The position numbers were made by a program, and so were the translations under genes. Positions 43,861-52,263 of a stretch of 64,000 nucleotides of DNA are shown here, piece after piece. Source of the stretch: Paracoccus sp. S-4012 (GTDB taxonomy: Bacteria > Pseudomonadota > Alphaproteobacteria > Rhodobacterales > Rhodobacteraceae). The notes beneath the pieces were generated by a model that was not told the DNA's origin, made no database searches, and saw only the letters and a list, made by a program, of their open reading frames with translations. Location: positions 372,001 through 436,000 of the forward strand of contig NZ_WKKA01000001.1 of the NCBI RefSeq assembly GCF_009674885.1, given 5' to 3'. Each line of letters starts with the position of its first letter. Within the stretch, counting starts at the first letter, position 1.

Positions 43861-44645
43861 CACCGGACCTGCACCGTGGCGCTCAGCATCTGGTCGGCGG
43901 CGGTGATGACCTTGGCGTTCAGCTCGTAGCCGCGCTGCGCCTTGATGAGCTCGGTGATCTCGCGGATCGGATCGACCGAGCTTTCCTCGAGGTAGCCCTG
44001 CCGCAGGGTGCCGAGGCCTTCCTGGCCGGGCGCCGCCACGGTCGGCGGCCCGGAGGCGCCGGTCTCGAGGAACAGGTTCGAGCCGACGGCCTCGAGGCCC
44101 TTTTCGTTCACGAAGGAGGCGAGGGTGAACTGGCCCAGCAGTTCCGGCTCCACCCGGTCGCCGAAATGGGCGTAGACCTCGCCGTCGGCGCTGATCGCGA
44201 TGCTGCCGGCATCGGCCGGGATGGTGATGCCGGGCATGACCGGGAGGCCGTCCGACGTCACGATCAGCCCGTCGGCAGTGCGCTTCAGCCCGCCGTCGCG
44301 GGTATAGGCCGGGGCCCCGGAGGGCAGCGTGACCTCAAGGTAGCCGGCGCCGTCGATCGCCACGTCGAGATCGCCCGCGGTGTGGGCGAGGCTGCCCTGC
44401 TGCGGCTGGATCGCGACGGCCGTGGGCCGCACGCCCATGCCGAGCTGCACGCCCGCGGGCACCATCGTGCCGTCACTGGCGGCGATGCTGCCGGGGCGGA
44501 CGGCCTGGCTGTAGAAGAGGTCCGCGAACTCGGCCCGGCGGGCGTTGTAGCCGGCGGTGGACATGTTCGCGAGGTTGTTCGAGATCACGTCCACGCGGGT
44601 CTGCTGGGCGCTCATGCCGGTCGCGGCGATCTGCAGCGCATTCAT
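43860..44645 (-). CDS. flgG: Flagellar distal rod protein FlgG
   Basis: Rod protein of 261 residues. N-terminal ALQIAATGMSAQQTRVDVIS with the NNLANMSTAGYNARRAEF motif, the D1 domain, and C-terminal RQGYLEESSVDPIREITELI and QRGYELNAKVITAADQML, the paired helices typical of rod/hook proteins. 18 bases after flgF. Confidence 0.97.
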   Translation of the reverse strand: MNALQIAATGMSAQQTRVDVISNNLANMSTAGYNARRAEFADLFYSQAVRPGSIAASDGTMVPAGVQLGMGVRPTAVAIQPQQGSLAHTAGDLDVAIDGAGYLEVTLPSGAPAYTRDGGLKRTADGLIVTSDGLPVMPGITIPADAGSIAISADGEVYAHFGDRVEPELLGQFTLASFVNEKGLEAVGSNLFLETGASGPPTVAAPGQEGLGTLRQGYLEESSVDPIREITELIKAQRGYELNAKVITAADQMLSATVQVR

Positions 44646-44663
44646 GGCGGGGCCTCCGTAAGG

Positions 44664-45386
44664 TCAGCGGGTGAGGGCGGTGATGACGGCGCGGATGCGC
44701 TCGTCCTCGCGGTCGAGAAGCGACTGGCCGAGCTCGTAGCTGCGCTGCACCTCGATCAGGCGCGAGATCTCGAAGACCGGGTCGACGTTCGAGCCTTCGA
44801 GGAAGCCCTGGCGCAGGCGGGTGTCCTCGGCGGGCTGCGGGGCGGCGGTGGCCTCGAAGAGGGTGCCGCCGCGGTGCTGGAGCGCCGCAGGGTCGGGGAC
44901 GGTGAAGACGCCGACGCGGCCGACCGGCTCGCCATCGGCGCTGACGGTGCCGTCGGGGCCGACGGCTATGGCGCGGGCGCCGGGCGGCAGCGCGATGGGC
45001 GCCTGGCCCTCGTCGAGGACGAGGTGGCCGTCGCCGTTGACGAGGTTGCCCGCGGCATCGCTCAGGAAGGCCCCGGCGCGGGTCAGGCGCGGGCCATCGG
45101 GCGTCTGCAGCATGAAGAAGCCCTCGCCCTCGATGCCGAGATCGAAGCGGCCGCCGGTCGCCTCGAGCGCGCCCTGCCGCAGGTCGGCCACGCGACCGCG
45201 GGCGAGGCCCATCGACAGCGTCCCCGCCCGGCCTTGCGCGCCGGTGGCGCTCAGGTGCTCGGCGAAGACCACGCCCTCGCGGCGGAAGCCGGTCGTCGAG
45301 GCGTTGGCGACGTTGTTGGCCACCACCCGCATCTCGCGCAGGAGGCCGGACTGCCGCGTGAGGCCCGCATAGATCGCGTTGTCCAT
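44664..45386 (-). CDS. flgF: Flagellar proximal rod protein FlgF
   Basis: Rod protein of 240 residues: MDNAIYAGLTRQSGLLREMR, NNVANASTTGFRREGVVF, and C-terminal RQGFLEGSNVDPVFEISRLI with QRSYELGQSLLDREDERI. Its ATG lies two bases before the... fliQ stop side, i.e. the two genes are adjacent on the same strand with a one-base gap. Confidence 0.95.
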   Translation of the reverse strand: MDNAIYAGLTRQSGLLREMRVVANNVANASTTGFRREGVVFAEHLSATGAQGRAGTLSMGLARGRVADLRQGALEATGGRFDLGIEGEGFFMLQTPDGPRLTRAGAFLSDAAGNLVNGDGHLVLDEGQAPIALPPGARAIAVGPDGTVSADGEPVGRVGVFTVPDPAALQHRGGTLFEATAAPQPAEDTRLRQGFLEGSNVDPVFEISRLIEVQRSYELGQSLLDREDERIRAVITALTR

Positions 45387-45387
45387 C

Positions 45388-45654
45388 TCAGCCGCCCGCG
45401 ACCAGCGGCAGAATCTGGTCCTGAAAGAACGAGCCCAGCGTTGCGGTCATGAAGCTCATGCTGACCCAGAACACGCCCAGCATCAGCGCGACCTTCGGCA
45501 CGAAGGTCAGCGTCATCTCCTGCACCGAGGTCAGCGCCTGGAAGAGGCCGATCACCACCCCGGCGATCAGCGCCACGGCGAGAAGCGGCGCCGAGATGCT
45601 GACCGAGACCCAGAGGGCCTGCCGCACCATGTCGAAGATCACGTTCTCGTCCAT
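45388..45654 (-). CDS. fliQ: Flagellar export apparatus protein FliQ
   Basis: 88-residue, two-TM part of the FliPQR export gate: MDENVIFDMVRQALWVSVSI, SAPLLAVALIAGVVIGLFQALTSVQEMTLTF and PKVALMLGVFWVSMSF. The charged QxxTSVQEMTLTFVPK segment is the family hallmark. Placed between fliE and flgF. Confidence 0.96.
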   Translation of the reverse strand: MDENVIFDMVRQALWVSVSISAPLLAVALIAGVVIGLFQALTSVQEMTLTFVPKVALMLGVFWVSMSFMTATLGSFFQDQILPLVAGG

Positions 45655-45663
45655 GGCCGCGCC

Positions 45664-45966
45664 TCAGACCGGCATCCGCAGGATTTCCTGGTAGGCCTCG
45701 ACCACCCGGTCGCGGATCGCCACCACCGTCTCGAGCGCGACCTCGGTCTCGGCGATGGTCTGGACCAGCTGCTGGCTGCTGGCGCTGCCCGACATGGCGG
45801 CCTGCGCGGTGCCGTCCACGCGGTCGAGGGCGAGCAGGAAGCGGTCGCCGGAGGAGAGGAGGCCCTCGCCGGGCTTCGGCGTGAGCGCGGCCGGGCGGGC
45901 GCCGCCCGCGGCGATGGCCGGGCGGGCGAGGTCGTAGGCCGAGACGGCGGAGAGCGACGAGATCAT
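45664..45966 (-). CDS. fliE: Flagellar hook-basal body protein FliE
   Basis: 100-residue adaptor between MS ring and rod. Unordered N-terminus (residues 1-35), then the FliE helix region RFLLALDRVDGTAQAAMSG, VQTIAETEVALETVVAIRDRVVEAYQEILRMPV. Ends nine bases before fliQ. Confidence 0.93.
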   Translation of the reverse strand: MISSLSAVSAYDLARPAIAAGGARPAALTPKPGEGLLSSGDRFLLALDRVDGTAQAAMSGSASSQQLVQTIAETEVALETVVAIRDRVVEAYQEILRMPV

Positions 45967-45977
45967 CCAGAATCCTT

Positions 45978-46367
45978 TCAGCGGCGCAGGAGGTCGAGGA
46001 CCGAGGCGGACATCTGCCGCGATTGCTCGAAGACGCGGAGGTTGGCCTCGTAGCTGCGGCTGGCCTCGCGGGCGTCGGCGATCTCGATCAACAGGTCGAC
46101 GCCGGAGCCGTCGTAATAGCCCTGCGCGTCGGCCATCGGATGGGCGGGGTCGTGGATTCGCGGCAGCGCGGCGCGGTCGAGCTGGACGCGGCCGGTGGCC
46201 ACGAGGCCGGTCTCGCGGCCGAAGTCGCGGTCGGGCTGGAACGGGACCAGCTTGCGGCGGTAGCCGGGGGTGTCGGCATTGGCGACGTTCTCGGAGACGA
46301 GCCGCAGGCGCAGGGCCTGGGCGCGCATGCCGGAGCCGGCGATGGCGGTGGCGGTGACGTCGGACAT
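45978..46367 (-). CDS. flgC: Flagellar rod protein FlgC
   Basis: 129-residue proximal rod protein: AIAGSGMRAQALRLRLVSEN, NVANADTPGYRRKLVPF, and the C-terminal IEIADAREASRSYEANLRVF. The start giving MSDVTATA was chosen; the longer open frame runs into flgB. Ten bases after flgB. Confidence 0.95.
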   Translation of the reverse strand: MSDVTATAIAGSGMRAQALRLRLVSENVANADTPGYRRKLVPFQPDRDFGRETGLVATGRVQLDRAALPRIHDPAHPMADAQGYYDGSGVDLLIEIADAREASRSYEANLRVFEQSRQMSASVLDLLRR

Positions 46368-46377
46368 GGGCGGCCCC

Positions 46378-46755
46378 TCAGCGGCGGCCGGTGGCGCCGC
46401 GCATGAGGCGCAGCCCGGACTGGTAGACGGCCAGCGCGATGTCGTGCTGGCGCTTGGTCTCGGCCCCGCGCAGCATCTCGCCCTCCAGCGAGACGGTGTT
46501 GCCGTTGGGCGAAGCCTCGCCCCCCGCATCCACCCTGCGGAAGCCCGCGGCGGGGTCGTCCCCGGCCAGATGCCGCATGCGGGTCGCGCGCAGGCCGATG
46601 GCGGGCCCCTCGCCCGGCTCGAAGGCCGCCACGTCGCGGGCGCGGTAGCCCGGCGTGTCGGCATTGGCGACGTTCCGCGCCACCTCGAGCTGGCGCGCGC
46701 CGGCATGGGTCATCATCGCCCGCGCAATCCGCATCGTCTCGATATTTCCGAGCAT
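46378..46755 (-). CDS. flgB: Flagellar rod protein FlgB
   Basis: 125-residue proximal rod protein, first gene of the minus-strand flagellar operon. ARQLEVARNVANADTPGYRARDVAAF is the family motif; the C-terminus is short (AVYQSGLRLMRGATG). AGGAGAACCC precedes the ATG. Divergent from fliI with 95 bases between starts. Confidence 0.94.
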   Translation of the reverse strand: MLGNIETMRIARAMMTHAGARQLEVARNVANADTPGYRARDVAAFEPGEGPAIGLRATRMRHLAGDDPAAGFRRVDAGGEASPNGNTVSLEGEMLRGAETKRQHDIALAVYQSGLRLMRGATGRR

Positions 46756-46850
46756 CCTGGGTTCTCCTCGGTCTCGATAACCGGGTCTTAACCGGGAGAG
46801 GTTTAGGAATCGTTTCCGTGGCCGCGGGTGCCGGCCGGGAGGATCGAAAA

Positions 46851-48185
46851 TTGCTTCAAATCGAACCCATCGTGGAACGGATCGGCCGCCTCGACCCGGT
46901 GCGGCGCTTCGGGCGCGTGACCGCGCTCGGCTCCGGCCTCGTCACCATCGAGGGGCTGAGCACGCGGGCCTCGATCGGCGACCGGGTGCGCTTCGAGGAC
47001 GCCGCGCTCGGGGCCGAGATAGTGCGGCTGGGACCGGAGGGGGCGGTGGCGCTGGCCGAGGGCGGGCTCGACGGGCTCGGGATCGCGGCGCTTGCGGAGC
47101 TGGAGCCGCCGCCGGTCATCGCGCCGCATGACGGCTGGCTCGGGCGCGTCGTGGACTGCTTCGGCCAGCCGCTCGACGGTCGGCCGCTGGCGCCCGGGGG
47201 GCGCCCGCGCCCGTTCCGGGCGCCGCCTCCGCCCGCGACGCAGCGGCGGCGGCTCGGCGAGCGGCTCGACACCGGGCTTGCGGTGTTCGACACGCTGCTG
47301 CCCCTGGTGCGCGGCCAGCGGATCGGGCTTTTCGCGGGCTCGGGCGTCGGCAAGTCCACGCTGCTGGGCGATCTGGCGCGCGGCGTCGGCTGCGATGTCG
47401 CGGTGATCGCGCTGATCGGCGAGCGCGGGCGGGAGCTGCGCGAGCTCGTCGAGGAGGTGCTGGGGCCGGAGGGCCTTGCGCGCTCGGTCGTCGTCGCCGC
47501 CACCTCGGACCAGTCGCCGCTGCTGCGCCGCCGCTGCGCCTGGGCGGCGATGGCGGTGGCCGAGCATTTCCGCGACGCGGGTCGCCATGTGCTGCTGCTC
47601 GCCGATTCGGTCACGCGCTTTGCCGAGGCGCATCGCGAGATCGCCCTCGCGGCGGGCGAAGCGCCCAGTTATCGCGGCTTTCCGGCCAGCACCGCGCATC
47701 TCATCATGGCGCTGGCGGAGCGCGCCGGGCCCGGGACGGAGGGCACGGCGGGGGATATCACCGCGGTCTTCAGCGTCCTGGTCGCGGGCTCGGACATGGA
47801 GGAGCCCGTGGCCGATATCCTGCGCGGCGTGCTCGACGGCCATGTGGTTCTCGACCGCGCCATCGCCGAGCGCGGGCGCTTTCCGGCCGTGGACGTGCTG
47901 CGCTCGGTCTCGCGCTCGCTGCCGGCCGCGGCGACGGAGGCCGAGAACGCGCTGATCCAGCGGGCGCGCGGCCTCATGGGCGCCTATGCCGGGTCGGAGC
48001 TGATGATCCGCGCCGGCCTCTACGCGCCCGGCAGCGACGCCGAGCTTGACGAGGCGGTGCGGCTGAACCCCGCGCTCGACCGCTTCGTGGGCGAGCGGGC
48101 GCCAGGCGGTGCGGCCGAAAGCTTCGCGCTCCTGCAGGCCGCGCTCGGCGGCGGGCCGCAGCGGGGTGCGGGGGGGCGCGGCTGA
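46851..48185 (+). CDS. fliI: Flagellum-specific ATP synthase FliI
   Basis: Hexameric ATPase that drives flagellar protein export. Walker A GLFAGSGVGKSTLLG (about residue 158), Walker B VLLLADSVTRFAEAHREI, and the GYPPS-like loop YRGFPASTAHLIMALAERAG. The TTG at 46851 has GGGAGG eight bases upstream and gives 444 residues, the normal length; the GTG at 46818 in the same frame has no site. No fliH is adjacent in the window. Confidence 0.95.
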   Translation: MLQIEPIVERIGRLDPVRRFGRVTALGSGLVTIEGLSTRASIGDRVRFEDAALGAEIVRLGPEGAVALAEGGLDGLGIAALAELEPPPVIAPHDGWLGRVVDCFGQPLDGRPLAPGGRPRPFRAPPPPATQRRRLGERLDTGLAVFDTLLPLVRGQRIGLFAGSGVGKSTLLGDLARGVGCDVAVIALIGERGRELRELVEEVLGPEGLARSVVVAATSDQSPLLRRRCAWAAMAVAEHFRDAGRHVLLLADSVTRFAEAHREIALAAGEAPSYRGFPASTAHLIMALAERAGPGTEGTAGDITAVFSVLVAGSDMEEPVADILRGVLDGHVVLDRAIAERGRFPAVDVLRSVSRSLPAAATEAENALIQRARGLMGAYAGSELMIRAGLYAPGSDAELDEAVRLNPALDRFVGERAPGGAAESFALLQAALGGGPQRGAGGRG

Positions 48186-48193
48186 CTTTTCGG

Positions 48194-48219
48194 GGAACCC
48201 GCCGCCCCGCCACCCCGTT
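48194..48219 (+). promoter_or_regulatory. EcfG (general stress sigma) promoter
   Basis: GGAAC (48194-48198), exactly 17 bases, CGTT (48216-48219): a perfect match to the general-stress consensus of alphaproteobacteria. It lies nine bases after the fliI stop and about 60 before the first DUF2382 gene. Confidence 0.7.
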
Positions 48220-48280
48220 CTGACGGCAAGCCGGTGCGAAGCCCGGCCGACGACCCGCTGCTGTCAGAAGGAGGCTGCCC

Positions 48281-48775
48281 GTGCCGCAAGATCCCCCCGC
48301 CCGCGAGCGCCGCGACGATCCCCTCGTCACGACCGACGACGGGGTCGCGGTCTACCCCGACGCCTTCACCCGCGACGCCGGCCGCGTTGACGAGCAGGTC
48401 GTGACGCTGGCCGAGGAACGGGCGCATATCTCCAGGCGGCTGGTCGAGCGCGGCATTGTCCGGGTCAGCACCCGGACCGAGGTCGTGGACCATGTCGAGC
48501 GGGCCGACCTCGAATACCAGACGGCCACCGTGACCCGCCATCCGGTCAACCGCTTCGTCGATTCGATGCCGCCCACGCGCGAGGAGGACGATGTCCTGAT
48601 CCTTCCCGTGGTCGAGGAGCGGCTGGTGGTCGAGAAGCGGCTGTTCGTGACCGAGGAAATCCACATCCACCGGAATCGCGCGACCGAGGCGGTCGAACTG
48701 CCGGTGTCACTGCGCCGCCAGCATGCCGTGGTGGAGCGGCTGGCTCCCGACGGCGCCACCCGCGACGAACCGTGA
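48281..48775 (+). CDS. DUF2382 (YsnF/AvaK-type) stress protein, short form
   Basis: 164-residue protein of the DUF2382 family: strand-rich repeats of the form VDEQVVTLAEERAHISRRLVERG, VRVSTRTEVVDHVE and VVEERLVVEKRLFVTEEIHIHR, alternating charged and aliphatic residues. The family is linked to stress; its activity is unknown. GTG start with AAGGAGG six bases upstream. Behind the EcfG-type promoter; a second member follows after 47 bases. Confidence 0.88.
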   Translation: MPQDPPARERRDDPLVTTDDGVAVYPDAFTRDAGRVDEQVVTLAEERAHISRRLVERGIVRVSTRTEVVDHVERADLEYQTATVTRHPVNRFVDSMPPTREEDDVLILPVVEERLVVEKRLFVTEEIHIHRNRATEAVELPVSLRRQHAVVERLAPDGATRDEP

Positions 48776-48822
48776 AGGCCAGCGGACCAACCCAACCCCA
48801 GTGTTCATGAGGAGACTGTTAA

Positions 48823-49887
48823 ATGTCCATCTATTCTGACTCCGGCGCGACCCGCAGCCTGTCGGCGATGTTCGACACCAAGGCTGAGGCCGACCGGGCC
48901 GTCTCGGCGCTCGAGGCCGCGGGAATCGCCGATGTGGTGCTCACCGCCGGCCGCGACGGGGAGGGCGCGGCCGAGGTCCGCGACGTGCGCGGCGACATGA
49001 GCACGCGCGAACGCGGCTTCTTCGAGCAGCTCGGCGACTTCTTCTTCCCCGACGAGGACCGCTACGCCTATGCCGAGGGGCTTGAGCGCGGCGGCTACCT
49101 CATCACCATCGACAACATCCCCGAGCATCAATACGCCCGGGCGCTCGACATCCTCGACGATGAGGGCGCGGTCGATCTGGACGCCCGCGAGGCGCAGTGG
49201 CGCGAAGAAGGCTGGAGCTACGATTCGGCCGTGACCGGCACTGCTGCTGCGGGGGGGGCGGCGGGCTACCGTGCCGGCGACTACGGCAGCCGCGATGACG
49301 GTCTGCCCGGCACCGCCGCCGGGCGCGGCGTGGACCGCGCGGCGGGCGCGCTCGACCCCGACGGGGTGGATGAGGGCCTGCCCGGCACCGCCGTCGGCCG
49401 CGGGATCGACCGCGCCGCGGGCGCCCTCAATCCCGACCTCGACCGCACCGATGCCGCGCTCGCGGGCGAGCGCACCTACGATCTCGAGGGCGGCGGCACG
49501 ATCGACGTGGCCGAGGAGCGGCTCCACATCGCCAAGCGCGAGCGCGACCTTGGCCGTGTCCGGGTCCGCTCCTACGTCCGCGAGATCCCGGTCGATGAAT
49601 CGGTGCATCTGCGCGAGGAGCGGGTTTCGATCGAGCGCCGTCCGGTGGACCGTGACGCGACCGAGGCCGACTTCCGCGATCAGTCGATCGAGGCGCGCGA
49701 ATATGCCGAGGAAGCGGTGGTCAGCAAGGACGCCCGCGTGGTCGAGGAGGTGGCGCTGCGAAGCGAGACCGAGAGCCACGAGCACGAGGTGCATGACACC
49801 GTCCGCAAGACCGAGGTCGAAGTTGTGGACGAGCGCGACGAGACGCTGAAGCCCGGCGGCATCCCGCGCGATCCGAACCGCATCTGA
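48823..49887 (+). CDS. DUF2382 stress protein with N-terminal YflT-like domain
   Basis: 354-residue protein in three parts. Residues 10-110: alpha/beta domain like the heat-induced YflT/GspM17 group (LSAMFDTKAEADRAVSALEAAGI, GGYLITIDNIPEHQ). Residues about 140-215: a Gly/Asp/Ala-rich linker holding a tandem repeat, LPGTAAGRGVDRAAGALDPD followed 25 residues later by LPGTAVGRGIDRAAGALNPD. Residues about 225-345: DUF2382 (VAEERLHIAKRERDLGRVRV, VHLREERVSIERRPVD, VVEEVALRSETESHEHEVHD). No signal peptide. AGGAGACTGTTAA upstream. Role in stress response is inferred. Confidence 0.87.
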   Translation: MSIYSDSGATRSLSAMFDTKAEADRAVSALEAAGIADVVLTAGRDGEGAAEVRDVRGDMSTRERGFFEQLGDFFFPDEDRYAYAEGLERGGYLITIDNIPEHQYARALDILDDEGAVDLDAREAQWREEGWSYDSAVTGTAAAGGAAGYRAGDYGSRDDGLPGTAAGRGVDRAAGALDPDGVDEGLPGTAVGRGIDRAAGALNPDLDRTDAALAGERTYDLEGGGTIDVAEERLHIAKRERDLGRVRVRSYVREIPVDESVHLREERVSIERRPVDRDATEADFRDQSIEAREYAEEAVVSKDARVVEEVALRSETESHEHEVHDTVRKTEVEVVDERDETLKPGGIPRDPNRI

Positions 49888-49908
49888 CAAGGGCGGAAGG
49901 TGACGACG

Positions 49909-49934
49909 AAGGCGGCCCCTGGCGGGCCGCCTTT
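49909..49934. terminator. Bidirectional terminator
   Basis: AAGGCGGCCC (49909-49918), five-base loop, GGGCCGCCTTT. Has A before and T after the stem, so it works for both the DUF2382 operon and the convergent cell-wall genes. Confidence 0.8.
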
Positions 49935-49936
49935 CG

Positions 49937-50746
49937 CTATTGGCAGAGCCGGTGGCCGCTCTCGCGCCGGCGGATGTCGAGATGCAGGTGGTCGTCATGC
50001 GCGGCGTCGCTGCCGGGACCGAGGACGGTGGCGAAGTCCATGCAGGCCGCGCCCCGAACCGCCGTGAGGAAGGCTGCATCGGCGCTGTCGGCGGGCTCCG
50101 GCTCCACCATGATGCGGCGGCCGTCCTCCATGACGAAGGCCATGATGTCGAAGGCGTTGCCGAGCGCGTGCTCGGACAACTGCTCGCTTTCGCCGCCGAT
50201 GCGGGGGCGGCAGTCGTAGGTCGAGCCGGGCTCGAGGCCGGCGACCCGCGGCGCGCCGGGCAGCCGCGAGGCGGCGGGCTGGACGAAATCTCGCATCCAC
50301 ATCGCCAGCCGCTGCGCTGTCGCGCAACGCATCAGCGGCGCACCGGGCAGGGTGACGCCGGGCAGGATCGCGCCGATGCGCAGCGGGCGGTCGATGCCGC
50401 AGTCGCGGTCGGCCGCGTCGCTGACCGGCGGGGCGGTCGCGTAATCCGTGCCCATGAGGGTGAGCGAGAGGCGGCAGGCGGCGAAGGCGAAGTCGCTCTC
50501 GCGCAGGAGGCTGTGGGCGGGCGGGCCGGGCGGCGTGGTCGCGGCCCGGCGGCGCGCCATCTCCTTGGGCGGGATCAGCGCGCCCTGAGTCGCGGGCTGC
50601 GTGACCGCGCCTGCCGCGGCCTCCGCCTCGGGCCGGGTTGGCGGGCGGGCAGGCTCCGCCGCGGGCTGGGCGGGTGCGATCAGCGGCAACAGCGCCACGG
50701 CCGCGGCCAGGGCCGCGCCGCAGCGCCGGTGGCGCGCCTCAGCCAT
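49937..50746 (-). CDS. Extensin-like / M15-type peptidase domain protein, exported
   Basis: 269-residue exported protein: signal peptide (ALAAAVALLPLIAPAQPA), Pro/Ala-rich linker to about residue 85, then an extensin-like C-terminal domain with several Cys. The metal motifs LSEHALGNAFDIM and AHDDHLHLDI match M15 D-Ala-D-Ala carboxypeptidases/VanY, so peptidoglycan cleavage is likely. Starts eight bases inside the L,D-transpeptidase gene and is co-translated with it. Confidence 0.87.
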   Translation of the reverse strand: MAEARHRRCGAALAAAVALLPLIAPAQPAAEPARPPTRPEAEAAAGAVTQPATQGALIPPKEMARRRAATTPPGPPAHSLLRESDFAFAACRLSLTLMGTDYATAPPVSDAADRDCGIDRPLRIGAILPGVTLPGAPLMRCATAQRLAMWMRDFVQPAASRLPGAPRVAGLEPGSTYDCRPRIGGESEQLSEHALGNAFDIMAFVMEDGRRIMVEPEPADSADAAFLTAVRGAACMDFATVLGPGSDAAHDDHLHLDIRRRESGHRLCQ

Positions 50747-52124
50747 CCGCGCCGGTCAGTGGCGCGGTCGGCAGCACGAAGCCGCTCGCCGGTTCAGGGG
50801 TCTCGGCGGGCTGGACGGGCAGGATGCCGTCGCTCGCGCTGTCGAGCGCCGCAGCGAGAGGATCGGCCGCGATCGACCCCCCCGGAGCCTCAGGCGATGC
50901 GCCCGCCGCGGGCCGCGGCAGGGTGGCGGCACTGGTATTCGGGGCCGCGGCGGTCACTGGCGGCACTGCGCCGCCCGCCGCCGTCGCCATCGCCGCGCCG
51001 AGTGCGGTGGGCCGAGCGCGCGGCGCAACCCCGCCGGCCGGCCAGCTCAGCGGCAGCGCTCCAGCCTCGATCGCCGCCGCCGCGACCGGCGCCGGCGGCG
51101 CGACCGGATCGGTCACGTCGGCGATGCTCACGCCGGGGTCGAGGAACTCCACCACCGTGGTCCCCGCCTTCACCATATGCGCCAGCTCCTCGGCGTCCCA
51201 GTTCGTCAGCCGCACGCAGCCGTAGCTCGCGTTCACGAAGAGCCGCGACGGCGTCGGCGTGCCGTGGATGCCATAGGTCGGCTTGTCGAGGTCGATCCAG
51301 ACCGTCCCCACGGGTCCGTTCGGGCCCGGCGGGATGCGCAGCACCTCGGTGTTCTCGCCCTGCTGGAAATTGATCTTCGGGTTGTAGGTATATTCCGGGT
51401 TCGTCGCCACGGCCTCGACCTTGTGCGTGCCCGTGGGCGAGGGCGTGCTGCTCGACCCCACCGTGGCCGGATAATCCGCCACCAGCCGACCGCCCGCATC
51501 ATAGGCGGCGACCCGATGCGCCGCCTTGTCCACGATGATCCGCACCACCTGCCCCTTCAGCGGCTTCGCCGGGGCCATGACGGTGATCGTCTCGCCGGGC
51601 GCGATCGCCTTGCCGGGGTTCAGGAACTGGATGAACCGCTCGTCCATGTGGAATCGCTCGGCCAGCTTCTCGGCCACGCTGGTGTAGCCGAGCCAGGTCA
51701 TCTTGGCCTTCTCGGCGTAGTCGGTCGGCACGCTCTCGACCAGGCCCTCGGCATCGGCGCGCGTGATCGTGTAGTCCTGCGTGACCGGCGTGGTCGCATG
51801 CGGCTGCAGCAGCGCCCAGACATCGGCATCCATCACCCCGTCCACGGCGAGGCCGTTCTTGCGCTCGAAGGCCTTGATCGCCGTCTCGCTCATGCCGCCG
51901 CGGAAGCCGTCCACCACGCCCGGCGAGACGCCCGAGCGGTCGAGGAGGATCTGCACCCGCGCCGTCAGGGCCGAGCGGCCGGAGGGCAGGTCGCCCGCGG
52001 TCCAGACCGCCGCATCGATGTCGGCGCCGGTGAAGGGCGCGTCCTGCGCCCAGAGGGCGAAAGGCGTGGCGAGCAGCGTCATCGAGAGGGCGGCCACCCG
52101 CAGGGGCCGGCGCGTCAGGGGCAT
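50739..52124 (-). CDS. L,D-transpeptidase
   Basis: Periplasmic enzyme that makes 3-3 peptidoglycan cross-links or attaches proteins. 461 residues: signal peptide (VAALSMTLLATPFALWA), peptidoglycan-binding domain (RVQILLDRSGVSPGVVDGFRG, KAFERKNGLAVDG), a LysM-like segment (FHMDERFIQFLNPG), then the YkuD catalytic domain with the nucleophile in YGIHGTPTPSR and NASYGCVRL. The last ~110 residues are Pro/Ala-rich and may span the periplasm. The ATG at 52124 was taken; longer frames upstream overlap the hydratase gene. Confidence 0.93.
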   Translation of the reverse strand: MPLTRRPLRVAALSMTLLATPFALWAQDAPFTGADIDAAVWTAGDLPSGRSALTARVQILLDRSGVSPGVVDGFRGGMSETAIKAFERKNGLAVDGVMDADVWALLQPHATTPVTQDYTITRADAEGLVESVPTDYAEKAKMTWLGYTSVAEKLAERFHMDERFIQFLNPGKAIAPGETITVMAPAKPLKGQVVRIIVDKAAHRVAAYDAGGRLVADYPATVGSSSTPSPTGTHKVEAVATNPEYTYNPKINFQQGENTEVLRIPPGPNGPVGTVWIDLDKPTYGIHGTPTPSRLFVNASYGCVRLTNWDAEELAHMVKAGTTVVEFLDPGVSIADVTDPVAPPAPVAAAAIEAGALPLSWPAGGVAPRARPTALGAAMATAAGGAVPPVTAAAPNTSAATLPRPAAGASPEAPGGSIAADPLAAALDSASDGILPVQPAETPEPASGFVLPTAPLTGADG

Positions 52125-52263
52125 TCTGGTCTCCGTCGTATCGGTCGTGGGCCGCAAGCTGAGCTTTGCCACGGCGGTTCCGCGATGGCGAATCACCTCT
52201 GCGCCAACTGCCGGTTGCGCGCGAGAGTTGCCGCTGCGACACGGGGCCCTGGGAGGGGCGAGC

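Noticed and set aside
46756..46850. Sigma-54 or class II flagellar promoter between flgB and fliI
   Set aside because: No convincing GG-N10-GC element or other box was found at the right spacing.
49300..49460. Short direct repeats taken as a CRISPR array
   Set aside because: Only two units, in frame within a coding region and differing in sequence; they are a protein repeat.
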